This document shows, piece after piece, positions 42,230 to 52,439 of a stretch of DNA of 64,000 nt. The stretch is from Pseudonocardia sulfidoxydans NBRC 16205. Its GTDB lineage: Bacteria; Actinomycetota; Actinomycetes; Mycobacteriales; Pseudonocardiaceae. Position numbers and translations under genes: made by a program. Where the stretch lies: positions 1 to 64,000 of the forward strand of contig NZ_BJVJ01000010.1 in the NCBI RefSeq assembly GCF_007989085.1. Reading direction: 5' to 3'. Numbering within the stretch: the first letter of the stretch is position 1; every line of letters starts with the position of its first letter. Below the pieces are notes generated by a model. It saw nothing but the letters and a program-made list of their open reading frames with translations. It made no database searches and was not told where the DNA came from.

Positions 42230-42535
42230 ATGGAGTCCGCCACGGAACACGGGGTCGCAGACCCCGCAGCCGGCCCGGCCGACGAGCTCGACCGCCGGGA
42301 GCGCGAGATCCTCGCCTTCGAAGGCCAGTGGTGGAAGTACGCCGGCGCCAAGGAACAGGCCATCCGCGAGCTGTTCGACATGTCGGCGACCCGCTACTAC
42401 CAGGTCCTCAACGCGCTGATCGACAAGCCCGAGGCACTCGCCGCCGATCCCCTGCTCGTCAAGCGGCTCCGGAGGCTTCGTACCAGTCGGCAGCGCACCC
42501 GTGCGGCGCGTCGGCTGGGAATCGAGCCCTGGTGA
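42230..42535 (+). CDS. DUF3263 protein
   Basis: A protein of 101 residues. Conserved actinobacterial block: EREILAFEGQWWKYAGAKEQAIRELFDMSATRYYQVLNALIDKPEALAADPLLVKRLRRLRTSRQR. The middle looks like a helix-turn-helix and the end is basic, so DNA binding is plausible. The counterpart in M. tuberculosis is Rv0430, from recall. ATG 42230 is used, and GTG 42227 is also possible. A palindrome lies upstream. Confidence 0.88.
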   Translation: MESATEHGVADPAAGPADELDRREREILAFEGQWWKYAGAKEQAIRELFDMSATRYYQVLNALIDKPEALAADPLLVKRLRRLRTSRQRTRAARRLGIEPW

Positions 42536-42592
42536 CGCCATTGTGATCACGCATCCGGTCGCCGACCGGTACCCGTTGACCCGGAGGTTGTC

Positions 42593-43267
42593 GTGACCAC
42601 ACCAGGATCGTCCGGTGGCTCGCCGCTGCGGATCGGCGGCTTCGCGCTGATCGGCGTCGGCATCGTCGCCGGTGTGATCGGTCTGGCGACGACCGCGCTC
42701 GGCAACGGGAACGGTGCCGGCGAGACCGACAACGCGGCCGCGCCGACCTCCGCGACCGCCCCCGCGGAGCCGGGCCCCGGCGCGACACCCACCGACGGCT
42801 CCGTGCCGCTGCCCTCGTTCGGGCCGACCGGCAACATCGGCGCCCCGCCCACCACCGAGCCCGGCGCCGGCGGCGCGGCAGCGGGCGGTGCAGGTGGCGT
42901 CGGCGGTACGGGTGGAGCGGGTGGGGCCGGTGGCATCGGCTCGGGCTCGCTCGCCGAGGGTGGGGTCAGCCCCGACACGTTGAAGGCGCCCGTCCGCGTC
43001 TACAACAACAGCAACATCAGCGGCCTGGCCGAGCGTGCGCGCACCGACTTCGAGTCGGCGGGCTGGAACGTCACCGAGGCGCGCAACTACTCCGAGGGCA
43101 TCATCCCGACGAGCACGGTGTACTACCGGCCCGGCACCGCCGAGCAGGGCGCGGCCGACGCGCTGGCCCGCCAGTTCGGCATGCGCTCCGAGCCCCGGTT
43201 CTCCGGGATCGAGGACGCCACGCCCGGCATCATCGTGATCGTCACCAAGGACTTCCAGCAACGTTGA
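42593..43267 (+). CDS. LytR C-terminal domain membrane protein
   Basis: A protein of 224 residues with GGAGG before GTG 42593. One membrane helix (LRIGGFALIGVGIVAGVIGLATTAL) is followed by a Gly/Ala/Pro-rich linker (residues 40-125). The LytR_C domain reads VRVYNNSNISGLAERARTDFESAGWNVTEARNY...TVYYRPG. The domain is extracytoplasmic. The mycobacterial counterpart (Rv0431, VirR) affects envelope properties, from recall. Confidence 0.9.
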   Translation: MTTPGSSGGSPLRIGGFALIGVGIVAGVIGLATTALGNGNGAGETDNAAAPTSATAPAEPGPGATPTDGSVPLPSFGPTGNIGAPPTTEPGAGGAAAGGAGGVGGTGGAGGAGGIGSGSLAEGGVSPDTLKAPVRVYNNSNISGLAERARTDFESAGWNVTEARNYSEGIIPTSTVYYRPGTAEQGAADALARQFGMRSEPRFSGIEDATPGIIVIVTKDFQQR

Positions 43268-43286
43268 CGTCCGCTCCCCGGTCGTC

Positions 43287-43324
43287 TGCGCTCGTGGCGG
43301 TCAACGCCGACCGCCACGAGCGCA
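43287..43324. terminator. Bidirectional terminator hairpin
   Basis: Perfect 16-bp arms (TGCGCTCGTGGCGGTC) with a 6-base loop, between the convergent LytR_C and AAA ATPase stops. Confidence 0.75.
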
Positions 43325-43332
43325 ACACTCCT

Positions 43333-45555
43333 TCAGGGCCTGCGTGACGCGTAGGCCTCCAGCTGGGCCAGCTGCGCCGGGTCGAGCGAGGCCGGGACGG
43401 TCTTGCGGGCCGCGTCGATGTGCGCGGCCGTGACCTGCGTGGCCTCCAGCGACTCCCGCATCGCCGTCAGCGCGGCCTCCCGCAGCACCGCCGCGCAGTC
43501 GGCCGCCGAGTAGCCCTCCAGCTCGGTGCCGAGCGCGTCGAGATCGACGTCGTCGGCCAGCGGGGTGTTCCTGCCCGCCGCGCGCAGGATGTCGGCGCGC
43601 GCCTGCGCGTCCGGCGGCGGCACGTACACCAGGCGCTCCAGCCGACCCGGGCGCAGCAGGGCGGGATCGATCAGCTCGGGCCGGTTGGTGGCGCCGACGA
43701 CGACGACCTCCCGCAGCGGCTGCGCGCCGTCGAGCTCGGTGAGCAGGGCGGCGACCACCCGGTCGGCCACCCCGGAGTCGGTCGACCCGCCGCGGCGCGG
43801 CGCCAGCGCGTCGACCTCGTCGAGGAAGATCAGCGCGGGTGCGGCGTCGGAGGCCTTGCGGAACAGCTCGCGGACCGCGCGCTCGGACTCGCCGACGTAC
43901 TTGTCCAGCAGCTCGGCGCCCTTGACGGACAACACGTTCAGCCGTCCCGTGCCCGCGAGCGCGCGCAGCAGGAACGTCTTGCCGCAGCCGGGCGGGCCGT
44001 AGAGCAGCACCCCGCGCGGCGCCGCGACACCCAGACGCGCGAACGAGTCGGGGTACTGCAGCGGCCACAGCACCGCCTCGGTGAGCGCCTGCTTGACCTC
44101 GGTCATGTCGCCGACGTCATCGAGCTCGATCCCGCCAGTCTGCAACGTCTCCGACGACGACATCGACACCGGCCGCACCGACGACACCGCGTCGAGCAGG
44201 TCCTCCTGCCGGATGCGCGGCTCGTCGTCGGCGTCGGCCTCCGTGCGCAGCGCCGCGCGGATCGCCGCCTCCCGGCGCACCGCCAGCAGGTCGGCCACCA
44301 CGAATCCCGGCGCGCGCTCCGCCACCGCCGCGAGGTCGACGCCCTCGGCCAGCGGGACCGACGCCAGCAACCGGCGCAGCAGGTCCGTGCGGGTCCGGGC
44401 GTCGGGCAGCGCCAGGCTCAGCTCCCGGTCGACCAGGTCCGGCGCACGCAGCCGCGGGTCGACGGCCTCGGGTGCCGACGTCGTCGCCACCAGCGCCACG
44501 CCCGGTGTCGCCAGCGCGTTGCGCAGCACGTCGAGCACCAGCGTCGCCAGCGGCGGCGGATCGGCCGCCGGGAGCAGGGCGTGCACGTCGGTGACCAGCA
44601 GCACGGTCGGCCGGCCCGCACGCGCCGCACCGACGGCCGACTCCACCGCGTCGTGCACCCGCTGCGACGCCGCGCCCGGCTCCAGCGCCGCCGCCGACGG
44701 CGCGTCCAGCTCGACACAGCCGGCCTCGACCGCGGCCGCGGCGCTGCGCGTCAACGTCGCCTTGCCGACACCCTCCGGGCCGACGACCAGCGCCCCCAGC
44801 TGCGCCGTCCCGCCGAGTTTGGCCAGCAGCTCGGGCCGGCGGAACGTCAGCTCCAGCCACTCGACGAGGCGCCTGGCCCGGTCCACGCTGCCGACGAGCT
44901 CGTCGATGCCGAGAGCCGGTTCGGCCGGGGCCGCCGTGGGTGCGGTCACCGTCGGCACGGCCGGCGCGGTCGGTGTCGCCGGTGCACCGGTGGTCGGGCC
45001 GTCGAGCCACCCCACCACCGTCGACGGCTGGACCGCCACCACACCCGCCGGCTCCGTGTCCGCGACGACCAGCAGCTCCGACGTCCAGCCCCCGCCGACA
45101 GTGTTGGCCAGCGTCCGGCGGGCCGTCGGCACGTCCGAGCCGGGCGGCGGCGCGAGGTCCTGGGGCAGCAACGACACCGCGTCGCCGCGCACCACGACCT
45201 TGCCCAGCAGCGCCAGCCGGATCGTCTCCGGCGTCGCCGTCCGCGCGATCCGCGAGCCGCTCAGCACCACCCGCCGCGCCGCCGCCGCGACGGTCGGGGC
45301 CACGACGACACTCGCGCCGTCGGTCAGGCCGCAGTTGGACAGCGTGACGTCGTCGACCGTGACCTGCCCGTGCGGCGTCGCCGGGTCGGCCGCGGCGGCC
45401 AGGGCGCTCGTGACCCGGGAACCGGTCAGCGTGACCGCGTCCCAGGGCCTCAGGTCGAGTGCGTCGAGCACCTCCGGGTGCAGCCGCACGACCCCACGAC
45501 GGGAGTCGACAGCGGACGTGGCCAGCCGGGCGACGAGCGTGATCTCCGCGGGCAC
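43333..45555 (-). CDS. Cdc48-like double AAA ATPase with degenerate first ring
   Basis: A protein of 740 residues. The N-terminal part (1-185) resembles the double-psi barrel of Cdc48 proteins. The D1 domain has an altered Walker A (VGPEGVGKAT) and no DE in Walker B (VLLVTDVHAL), so it is probably inactive in hydrolysis. D2 is canonical: GPPGCGKTF, LIFLDEVDAL, GATNRPELIDPALLRPGRLE. It sits before pssA as in mycobacteria (Rv0435c). Likely an unfoldase or remodelling factor; substrates are unknown. Confidence 0.87.
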   Translation of the reverse strand: MPAEITLVARLATSAVDSRRGVVRLHPEVLDALDLRPWDAVTLTGSRVTSALAAAADPATPHGQVTVDDVTLSNCGLTDGASVVVAPTVAAAARRVVLSGSRIARTATPETIRLALLGKVVVRGDAVSLLPQDLAPPPGSDVPTARRTLANTVGGGWTSELLVVADTEPAGVVAVQPSTVVGWLDGPTTGAPATPTAPAVPTVTAPTAAPAEPALGIDELVGSVDRARRLVEWLELTFRRPELLAKLGGTAQLGALVVGPEGVGKATLTRSAAAAVEAGCVELDAPSAAALEPGAASQRVHDAVESAVGAARAGRPTVLLVTDVHALLPAADPPPLATLVLDVLRNALATPGVALVATTSAPEAVDPRLRAPDLVDRELSLALPDARTRTDLLRRLLASVPLAEGVDLAAVAERAPGFVVADLLAVRREAAIRAALRTEADADDEPRIRQEDLLDAVSSVRPVSMSSSETLQTGGIELDDVGDMTEVKQALTEAVLWPLQYPDSFARLGVAAPRGVLLYGPPGCGKTFLLRALAGTGRLNVLSVKGAELLDKYVGESERAVRELFRKASDAAPALIFLDEVDALAPRRGGSTDSGVADRVVAALLTELDGAQPLREVVVVGATNRPELIDPALLRPGRLERLVYVPPPDAQARADILRAAGRNTPLADDVDLDALGTELEGYSAADCAAVLREAALTAMRESLEATQVTAAHIDAARKTVPASLDPAQLAQLEAYASRRP

Positions 45556-45672
45556 CCCCGCACGCTATCGGTCCGCACCCACCCCCTCACGCCGAGTGCG
45601 ACACAGCGCTGGTCCCGGCGACGAACCCGGGCAGCTCGCGCCGGGCGCAGGGCAGGTCGTGGACACCCCGGG

Positions 45673-46656
45673 TCAGCGGCGGCGGATACCCAGGCGTCGG
45701 CGGCTGCCGCGGGGCAGCCGGCCGCGTGGGGGTGTGGGGCCGGGGCGGCCGTTTCCGTTGACCGCGCCCTCGTCGGCACCGATCAGGCGCACCCGGCGCG
45801 CGACGGCGGAGGCGCCACCGGCGACGCGGCGGCGCAGCGGCGGGCGCAGACCCAGCCGGCGGGCGGAGCGGGCGGCCCGTGCGACGGCCCGCCGCTGCCG
45901 TACGGGGACGTTCCAGGCCTCGGGGTGCTGGGCCAGCCACCGGTGCCGGTACATCGTGTACGGCAGCAGCAGGAGGTATCCCAGGGCCACGACGGCGAGC
46001 CCGAGGAACGGTGCGGTGAGCAGGACGGCCGCGGCGAGGCCGACGAGGACGAGCAGCGGGGCGATCAGCCGCGGGGGGACGCGGACGGTCTTGAGCGACA
46101 GCGTCGGGATCCGGCTGACCATGAGCGCCGCGGCGACGAGCGCCCACAGGGCGACGGTGAGCTGCGAGGACCACCAGCCGTCGCCGAAGTGCAGCCACAG
46201 GTACAGCGGGATGCCCGCGACCAGGGCAGCGGCCGGCGCGGGGACGCCGACGAAGAACTCCTTGGCGTACGGCGGCTGGTCCTCGTCGTCGAGCAGGGTG
46301 TTGAAGCGGGCGAGCCGCAGGGCCATGCAGACGGCGAAGACGAGGGCGACGATCCAGCCGAAGCGGTTGCCCTCGAGCCCCCAGATGTAGATGACGAGGG
46401 CGGGGGCGACGCCGAAGGAGACCAGGTCGGACAGGGAGTCGAGCTCGGCGCCGATCTTCGAGCTGGCGTCGAGGAGCCGGGCGAGGCCGCCGTCGAGTGC
46501 GTCGCAGAGCGCGGCGGCACCGACGGCGGCCACGCACAGCTCGAACCGCCCGACCAGCGCGAACTGCACGCCCGAGAGCCCGGCGCACAGCGCGAGGATC
46601 GTGACCGCGTTGGGCAGCAGCCGGATCCCGGCGGTGTAGCCGGGCACCGACCTCAT
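45673..46656 (-). CDS. pssA: CDP-diacylglycerol-serine O-phosphatidyltransferase
   Basis: A protein of 327 residues with the CDP-alcohol phosphatidyltransferase motif DALDGGLARLLDASSKIGAELDSLSD near residue 50 and several membrane helices. It makes phosphatidylserine, the substrate of Psd encoded just upstream (ATGA overlap). A basic tail of about 80 residues follows the last helix and is longer than usual. Confidence 0.92.
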   Translation of the reverse strand: MRSVPGYTAGIRLLPNAVTILALCAGLSGVQFALVGRFELCVAAVGAAALCDALDGGLARLLDASSKIGAELDSLSDLVSFGVAPALVIYIWGLEGNRFGWIVALVFAVCMALRLARFNTLLDDEDQPPYAKEFFVGVPAPAAALVAGIPLYLWLHFGDGWWSSQLTVALWALVAAALMVSRIPTLSLKTVRVPPRLIAPLLVLVGLAAAVLLTAPFLGLAVVALGYLLLLPYTMYRHRWLAQHPEAWNVPVRQRRAVARAARSARRLGLRPPLRRRVAGGASAVARRVRLIGADEGAVNGNGRPGPTPPRGRLPRGSRRRLGIRRR

Positions 46657-47396
46657 CGGGCGTCCGGCAGCTCGGCGAGCACCGTCTCGCCCCCGATCGT
46701 GCGTTGCCCCGGCGCGACGAGCACGCGTGACCCCGCGGGCAGGTAGGTGTCGACGCGGGAGCCGAACCGGATGAGGCCGAACGTCTCGCCGGCCGCGACC
46801 TCGTCGCCGGGCTTCACCTGGCAGACGATGCGGCGGGCGAGCAGCCCGGCGATCTGCAGGACGCCGACGCGGTGGCCGTCGGCCGTGGTGAACAGGACCG
46901 CGTTGCGTTCGTTGTCCTCGCTGGCCTTGTCGAGGTCGGCGGAGAGGAAGACACCGGGCCGGTACTCGACGGCGGTGACGCGGCCCTCGACGGGGACACG
47001 CTGCACGTGGACGTCGAGGACGGAGAGGAAGACGCTGACGCGCGGGACGGGCCCGGCGGGCAGGCCGAGCTCGGGGGCGGGCTCCACCTCGGACACCGTG
47101 GCGACGGTGCCGTCGGCGGCGGCGACGACGACCCCGGCGCGGACGGGCGGGACCCGCCGCGGCTCGCGGAAGAACGCGGCGACCGCAGCGGTGGCGGCGA
47201 CGCCCGCGACGGTGCCGCGACCGGTGACGAGACGGAGGAGCGCGGCCCCGGCGGCGACGCCCGCGACGAGTGGCCGTCCTCCGGGGTGCATGGGTGGGAC
47301 GGCGGCGCGGACCAGTTCCGCGACGTGCCCGATCGAGGTTCCGGACGTCGAGGGCGCGGACTCTGCGGACGACTCTGCGGACGACTGTGCGGACAT
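46653..47396 (-). CDS. psd: Phosphatidylserine decarboxylase
   Basis: A protein of 247 residues from MSAQSSAE. Motifs: FFREPRR, VSVFLSVLDVHVQRVPVEG and the autocleavage site FGS (LIRFGSRVD), where Ser becomes the pyruvoyl group. It forms phosphatidylethanolamine. First gene of a psd-pssA operon. The N-terminus has a Ser/Ala repeat (SSAESSAESAPS). A CRP-like site lies 370 bp upstream. Confidence 0.92.
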   Translation of the reverse strand: MSAQSSAESSAESAPSTSGTSIGHVAELVRAAVPPMHPGGRPLVAGVAAGAALLRLVTGRGTVAGVAATAAVAAFFREPRRVPPVRAGVVVAAADGTVATVSEVEPAPELGLPAGPVPRVSVFLSVLDVHVQRVPVEGRVTAVEYRPGVFLSADLDKASEDNERNAVLFTTADGHRVGVLQIAGLLARRIVCQVKPGDEVAAGETFGLIRFGSRVDTYLPAGSRVLVAPGQRTIGGETVLAELPDAR

Positions 47397-47840
47397 GGAC
47401 GGGTCGGCTCCTGAGTGGCGACCGTGGCGCGGCCCGGCAGGCCGCGACGACGAATCGCCACGGTAGTGCAGGGGAGGTCGACGACCGCAGAGGGTGCGCA
47501 CCGCGCAGAAGGGGTGATCGCAAAGGGCCGGGGCCGTCATCCCCCGAGACGACGACCCCGGCCGTGGAACCGCTCGTCCGCTCCCCAGCGACGGGCGGTA
47601 GGTCCGTTGCGTTGAAAGGCGGTTACCCGCCTTCTACCGAAAGTATCCAGAGCAATCGGCTCATCGTCCAGATCAGCAGGTCGAGAACCCTGCGAAGTGC
47701 ACCGATCGGCCGAACGCTCACCAGTTAAGACGCTCTCAGGTGCCTGGTTGTTGCACTCTTCGCGTGTGATGTAGGTCACATTTCATCGCCTGACCGTGCG
47801 GAACCGATCGCCGAGCGGTTCAAAGCCGCTTCACGACGGG
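47397..47840. other. Intergenic region between psd and moeA
   Basis: No convincing gene in about 440 bp. It holds the psd promoter region, a small hairpin (AAGGCGG TTAC CCGCCTT near 47617) and the CRP-like site listed separately. GC content is lower around 47630-47780. Confidence 0.5.
47765..47780. promoter_or_regulatory. CRP-family binding site
   Basis: TGTGATGTAGGTCACA is a perfect match to the TGTGA-N6-TCACA consensus of CRP-type regulators, including the mycobacterial one. It lies between moeA and psd. On position it would act on psd-pssA. Confidence 0.6.
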
Positions 47841-49091
47841 TCACGCCTCGAGGAGCCAGACCTCCACATCCACACCCCTGTCGACCGCCGAGACACCCTC
47901 GGGGACGACGATCAGGCAGTCGGCCAGCGCCAGCGACGCGAGCAGGTGCGAAGCCGGCGCCCCGACCTCGTGGACGGTCCCGTCGGCCGCGTCGAGGACA
48001 CCGCGGCGGAACTGCCGCTTCTCCGCGGGCGACACCAGCGCCTCACCCAGCGCCGCCGAGACCACCGGCCGCATCGGGTGCGGATGCCCCATCGCCGCCC
48101 GCAGCGCCGGACGCACGAACACCTCGAACGACACCAGCGAGCTCACCGGGTTGCCCGGCAGCGTCACCACGGCAGGCCCGTCCCCGTCGAGCCGGCCCGC
48201 GCCCTGCGGCCCACCCGGCTGCATCGCGACCCGCACGAACTCCACACCCCGGCCCGCCAGCGCGTCCTTGACCACCTCGTAGGCGCCCGCGCTCACCCCG
48301 CCGGAGGTGAGGATCAGGTCGACCCCACCCGCCTTCTCGGCGAGCAGCTCGGCGAAGACCTCCACGTCGTCGGGGACGAACCGCAGCAGCTCCGGCTCGC
48401 CACCCGCGTCGGCGACCGCCGCGGCCAGCATCGGACCGTTCGACTCGAAGATCTGGCCGGGCGCCAACGCGGAACCGGGCTCGACGAGCTCCGACCCCGT
48501 GGACAGCACGAGCACCCGCGGGCGACGACGGACCGCGACCGTGGGCAGCCCGACGGCAGCCAGGAGCCCGATCTGCGGCGGCCCCAGGACCACGCCCGCC
48601 GTCAGGACGGTCGCGCCGGGCGTGACGTCCTCGCCCGTGCGTCGCACGTGCTGGCCCGCGGCCGGGTGGCCGTGGACGACGACCGTCTCGACGCCGCCGT
48701 CGGTCAGCTCGACCTGGACCACCGCGTCGGCACCCGCGGGCATCGGCGCGCCCGTCATGATCCGGTGGGCGGTACCGGGCCGCAGCGTCGGCACGTCGGT
48801 GCGGCCGGCCGGGATGTCCTCCGGAACCGGGAGCGTCACCGGTGAGTCGGGCGAGGCGGCGGCGACGTCGGCCGCGAGGACCGCGTAGCCGTCCATCGCC
48901 GAGTTGTCGAAGGGCGGCAGGGCGACGGCGGACACGACGTCGGCGGCCAGCACCCGCCCCAGCGCCCCGGAGATCGGCACCTCCACCGCCGGCATGGGCG
49001 CCAGCAGCGACGCCACGAACGCCCGGTGCTCGTCGACGGTGCGCGGACGGCGCGGGGCGGTCAGGTTCTCGGAGGTCGTCACCTCCCGCAT
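47841..49091 (-). CDS. moeA: Molybdopterin molybdenumtransferase MoeA
   Basis: A protein of 416 residues. Motifs: PFDNSAMDGYA near residue 61, VLSTGSELV near 195, LTSGGVSAGAYE near 265 and LPGNPVSS near 315. It inserts molybdate into molybdopterin, giving the cofactor used by hydroxylases such as the two encoded in this window. It sits between psd and groEL as moeA2 does in M. tuberculosis. The start is not certain because ribosome sites are poor. Confidence 0.93.
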   Translation of the reverse strand: MREVTTSENLTAPRRPRTVDEHRAFVASLLAPMPAVEVPISGALGRVLAADVVSAVALPPFDNSAMDGYAVLAADVAAASPDSPVTLPVPEDIPAGRTDVPTLRPGTAHRIMTGAPMPAGADAVVQVELTDGGVETVVVHGHPAAGQHVRRTGEDVTPGATVLTAGVVLGPPQIGLLAAVGLPTVAVRRRPRVLVLSTGSELVEPGSALAPGQIFESNGPMLAAAVADAGGEPELLRFVPDDVEVFAELLAEKAGGVDLILTSGGVSAGAYEVVKDALAGRGVEFVRVAMQPGGPQGAGRLDGDGPAVVTLPGNPVSSLVSFEVFVRPALRAAMGHPHPMRPVVSAALGEALVSPAEKRQFRRGVLDAADGTVHEVGAPASHLLASLALADCLIVVPEGVSAVDRGVDVEVWLLEA

Positions 49092-49208
49092 CCTGCCCGA
49101 CCCGGCCCGTTCCGCCGCGACCTGGGGATCGTCCCGGATCGCCGGCCCCCGGCGGGCCCGTTCCGGGGGTAGCGTCGACGTCGTTCGTACGCAGCAACAG
49201 GAGGTGCC

Positions 49209-49412
49209 GTGGCTCAGGGCACGGTCAAGTGGTTCAACTCGGAAAAGGGCTACGGCTTCATCGCCACCGACGGCGGCCCGGACGTCTTCGTCCACTACTC
49301 GGCGATCCAGGCGGACGGGTTCCGCACCCTCGACGAGGGCGACCGGGTGGAGTTCGAGACGACGGCAGGCCGCGACGGCCGGAGCCAGGCCGAGGCGGTC
49401 CGCCGCATCTGA
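49209..49412 (+). CDS. Cold-shock domain protein
   Basis: A protein of 67 residues. RNA-binding motifs KGYGFIA and VFVHY are present within a typical CSD ([30 protein letters not shown]). It acts as an RNA chaperone. The GTG start has AGGAGG 5 bases upstream. A terminator follows, then groEL. Confidence 0.95.
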   Translation: MAQGTVKWFNSEKGYGFIATDGGPDVFVHYSAIQADGFRTLDEGDRVEFETTAGRDGRSQAEAVRRI

Positions 49413-49437
49413 CCCCGGGTGACGCGCACCCCGGAGG

Positions 49438-49461
49438 GCGCCCCGCACGGGTGGGGCCTTT
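49438..49461 (+). terminator. Terminator after the cold-shock gene
   Basis: GCCCC and GGGGC pair around an 8-base loop, followed by CTTTGTT. It separates the cold-shock gene from the groEL promoter. Confidence 0.5.
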
Positions 49462-49488
49462 GTTGCACTCGCCTGTGCCGAGTGCTAA
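49462..49488 (+). promoter_or_regulatory. CIRCE element 1 (HrcA operator)
   Basis: GTTGCACTC, nine bases, then GAGTGCTAA: the right half is perfect and the left half has two changes from TTAGCACTC. HrcA should repress groEL here at normal temperature. Confidence 0.85.
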
Positions 49489-49496
49489 AAACGGCG

Positions 49497-49523
49497 TTGG
49501 CACTCCGGCATGCCGAGTGCCAG
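49497..49523 (+). promoter_or_regulatory. CIRCE element 2 (HrcA operator)
   Basis: TTGGCACTC, nine bases, then GAGTGCCAG. A second site 8 bp after the first, giving groEL a double HrcA operator. Confidence 0.8.
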
Positions 49524-49535
49524 TCGGGTCGGTGA

Positions 49536-51251
<1,716 letters not shown>

Positions 51252-51396
51252 GTCCGGCTCCACAGCACCACAGCACGTCCTGTCAGGGGCGGCACCCGTT
51301 CCCGGGTGCCGCCCCTGCGGCGTTCCCGGCTCCCTGGCGGCTCCGCGCGCGGCGGCTCCGTGCGCGGCGGCTCAGCGCACGGCGGCTCCGCCGCCT

Positions 51397-51436
51397 GTGA
51401 GCGGCGATAGTCGCTATAGCGACTATCGCCGCTCAC
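51397..51436. repeat. Family A palindrome, copy 7
   Basis: A perfect palindrome with arms GTGAGCGGCGATAGTCGC around TATA. It lies between groEL and the WYL regulator and supplies the TGA stop codon of the regulator. A GGCGGCTC-rich repeat precedes it (51350-51395). Confidence 0.88.
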
Positions 51437-52377
51437 GAGTGCGTGTCGGCCAGGCGCTGGGCGCGGGCGCGGATCGCCTCCCGCAGCTCCGGCGGGTCGA
51501 GCGCCTCGGCGTCGACGGCCAGGGACCACATGACCCGCTCGGCGTGCTGCAGGTCGCCGAACCCCACGTCGACGACGAGCCACTGCCCCTCGTCGCAGAC
51601 ATCGGTGACCCCCGCCGAGATGCGGACGATCTCCGCGCGCCGCGACGGCCGGATCCGCAGCCGGGCGCGGATGCCGGTGTAGCTCGACAGGAACTCGGCG
51701 CGGCGTCGTTGCCACAGCTCCTCGAGGTCGACGCCGGCGGGCCGGGCGGCGGGCTCGGCGAGCTCCTCGGCCTCGGTGATCCGGTTGACGCGGTAGGTGC
51801 GGTCGGCCCCGTCGTGCAACGCCAGCAGGTACCAGCGGCCGGCGGCACTCACCAGCCCGAGGGGATCGACGGTCCGCCAGCTCGGCGGCTCGCCGCGGCT
51901 CGGGTAGCGGATGCGCAGCCGGTGTCCGGTGAGGACGGCGCGTTGCACGGCCTCGGGGTGGCGGTCGGGCTCGGGCTCGGCGATGAGGCCGCCGCGGCGG
52001 ACGAGGACGCGGCCGGCGGCGTCGGTGGCACGGCTGCGGGCGTCGTCGGGCATGGCGGCGACGAGCTTGGCCATCGCCGAGGAGAAGGCCGGGCCCATGC
52101 CGAGTGCCTCGGACGTGACTCGCGAACGTGAGGTGAGCAGGGCGACGGCCTCGTCGTGGGTGAGGCCGGTGAGGTCGGTCGTGAACCCGGGGAGCAGGGC
52201 GAAGCCGCCGTCGCGGCCGCGTTCGGAGTAGACGGGCACACCGGCGGCCGACAAGGCGTCGATGTCGCGCAGAACCGTGCGCGTCGACACTTCCAGCTCC
52301 CTGGCCAGCGCGGATGCCGGCATCCGGCCGCGGTGGCGCAGCAGCAGGACGAGGGCGAGCAACCGGTCGGCGCGCAC
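51433..52377 (-). CDS. WYL-domain transcriptional regulator
   Basis: A protein of 314 residues from GTG 52377. An N-terminal winged helix-turn-helix (RADRLLALVLLLRHRGRMPASALARELEVSTRTVLRDIDALSAAGVPVYSERGRDGGFAL) precedes a WYL domain (GRWYLLALHDGADRTYRVNRI) and a WCX end. Such proteins sense ligands or nucleic acids. It is divergent from a DinB-like gene, with an inverted repeat between. It probably controls both. Confidence 0.9.
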   Translation of the reverse strand: MRADRLLALVLLLRHRGRMPASALARELEVSTRTVLRDIDALSAAGVPVYSERGRDGGFALLPGFTTDLTGLTHDEAVALLTSRSRVTSEALGMGPAFSSAMAKLVAAMPDDARSRATDAAGRVLVRRGGLIAEPEPDRHPEAVQRAVLTGHRLRIRYPSRGEPPSWRTVDPLGLVSAAGRWYLLALHDGADRTYRVNRITEAEELAEPAARPAGVDLEELWQRRRAEFLSSYTGIRARLRIRPSRRAEIVRISAGVTDVCDEGQWLVVDVGFGDLQHAERVMWSLAVDAEALDPPELREAIRARAQRLADTHS

Positions 52378-52398
52378 TCGGAAAGAATGCCACGGATA

Positions 52399-52417
52399 CA
52401 CGACACAAGATGTCGTG
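52399..52417. promoter_or_regulatory. Inverted-repeat operator between divergent genes
   Basis: CACGACA and TGTCGTG with a 5-base spacer, 22 bp before each start. A likely site for the WYL regulator. Confidence 0.55.
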
Positions 52418-52439
52418 ATTGGGCGCCAGGGTTCTCGCC

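Noticed and set aside
47537..47779. An 80-codon minus-strand ORF between psd and moeA.
   Set aside because: No ribosome site, no motif, and its start lies within the CRP-like site. Probably chance.
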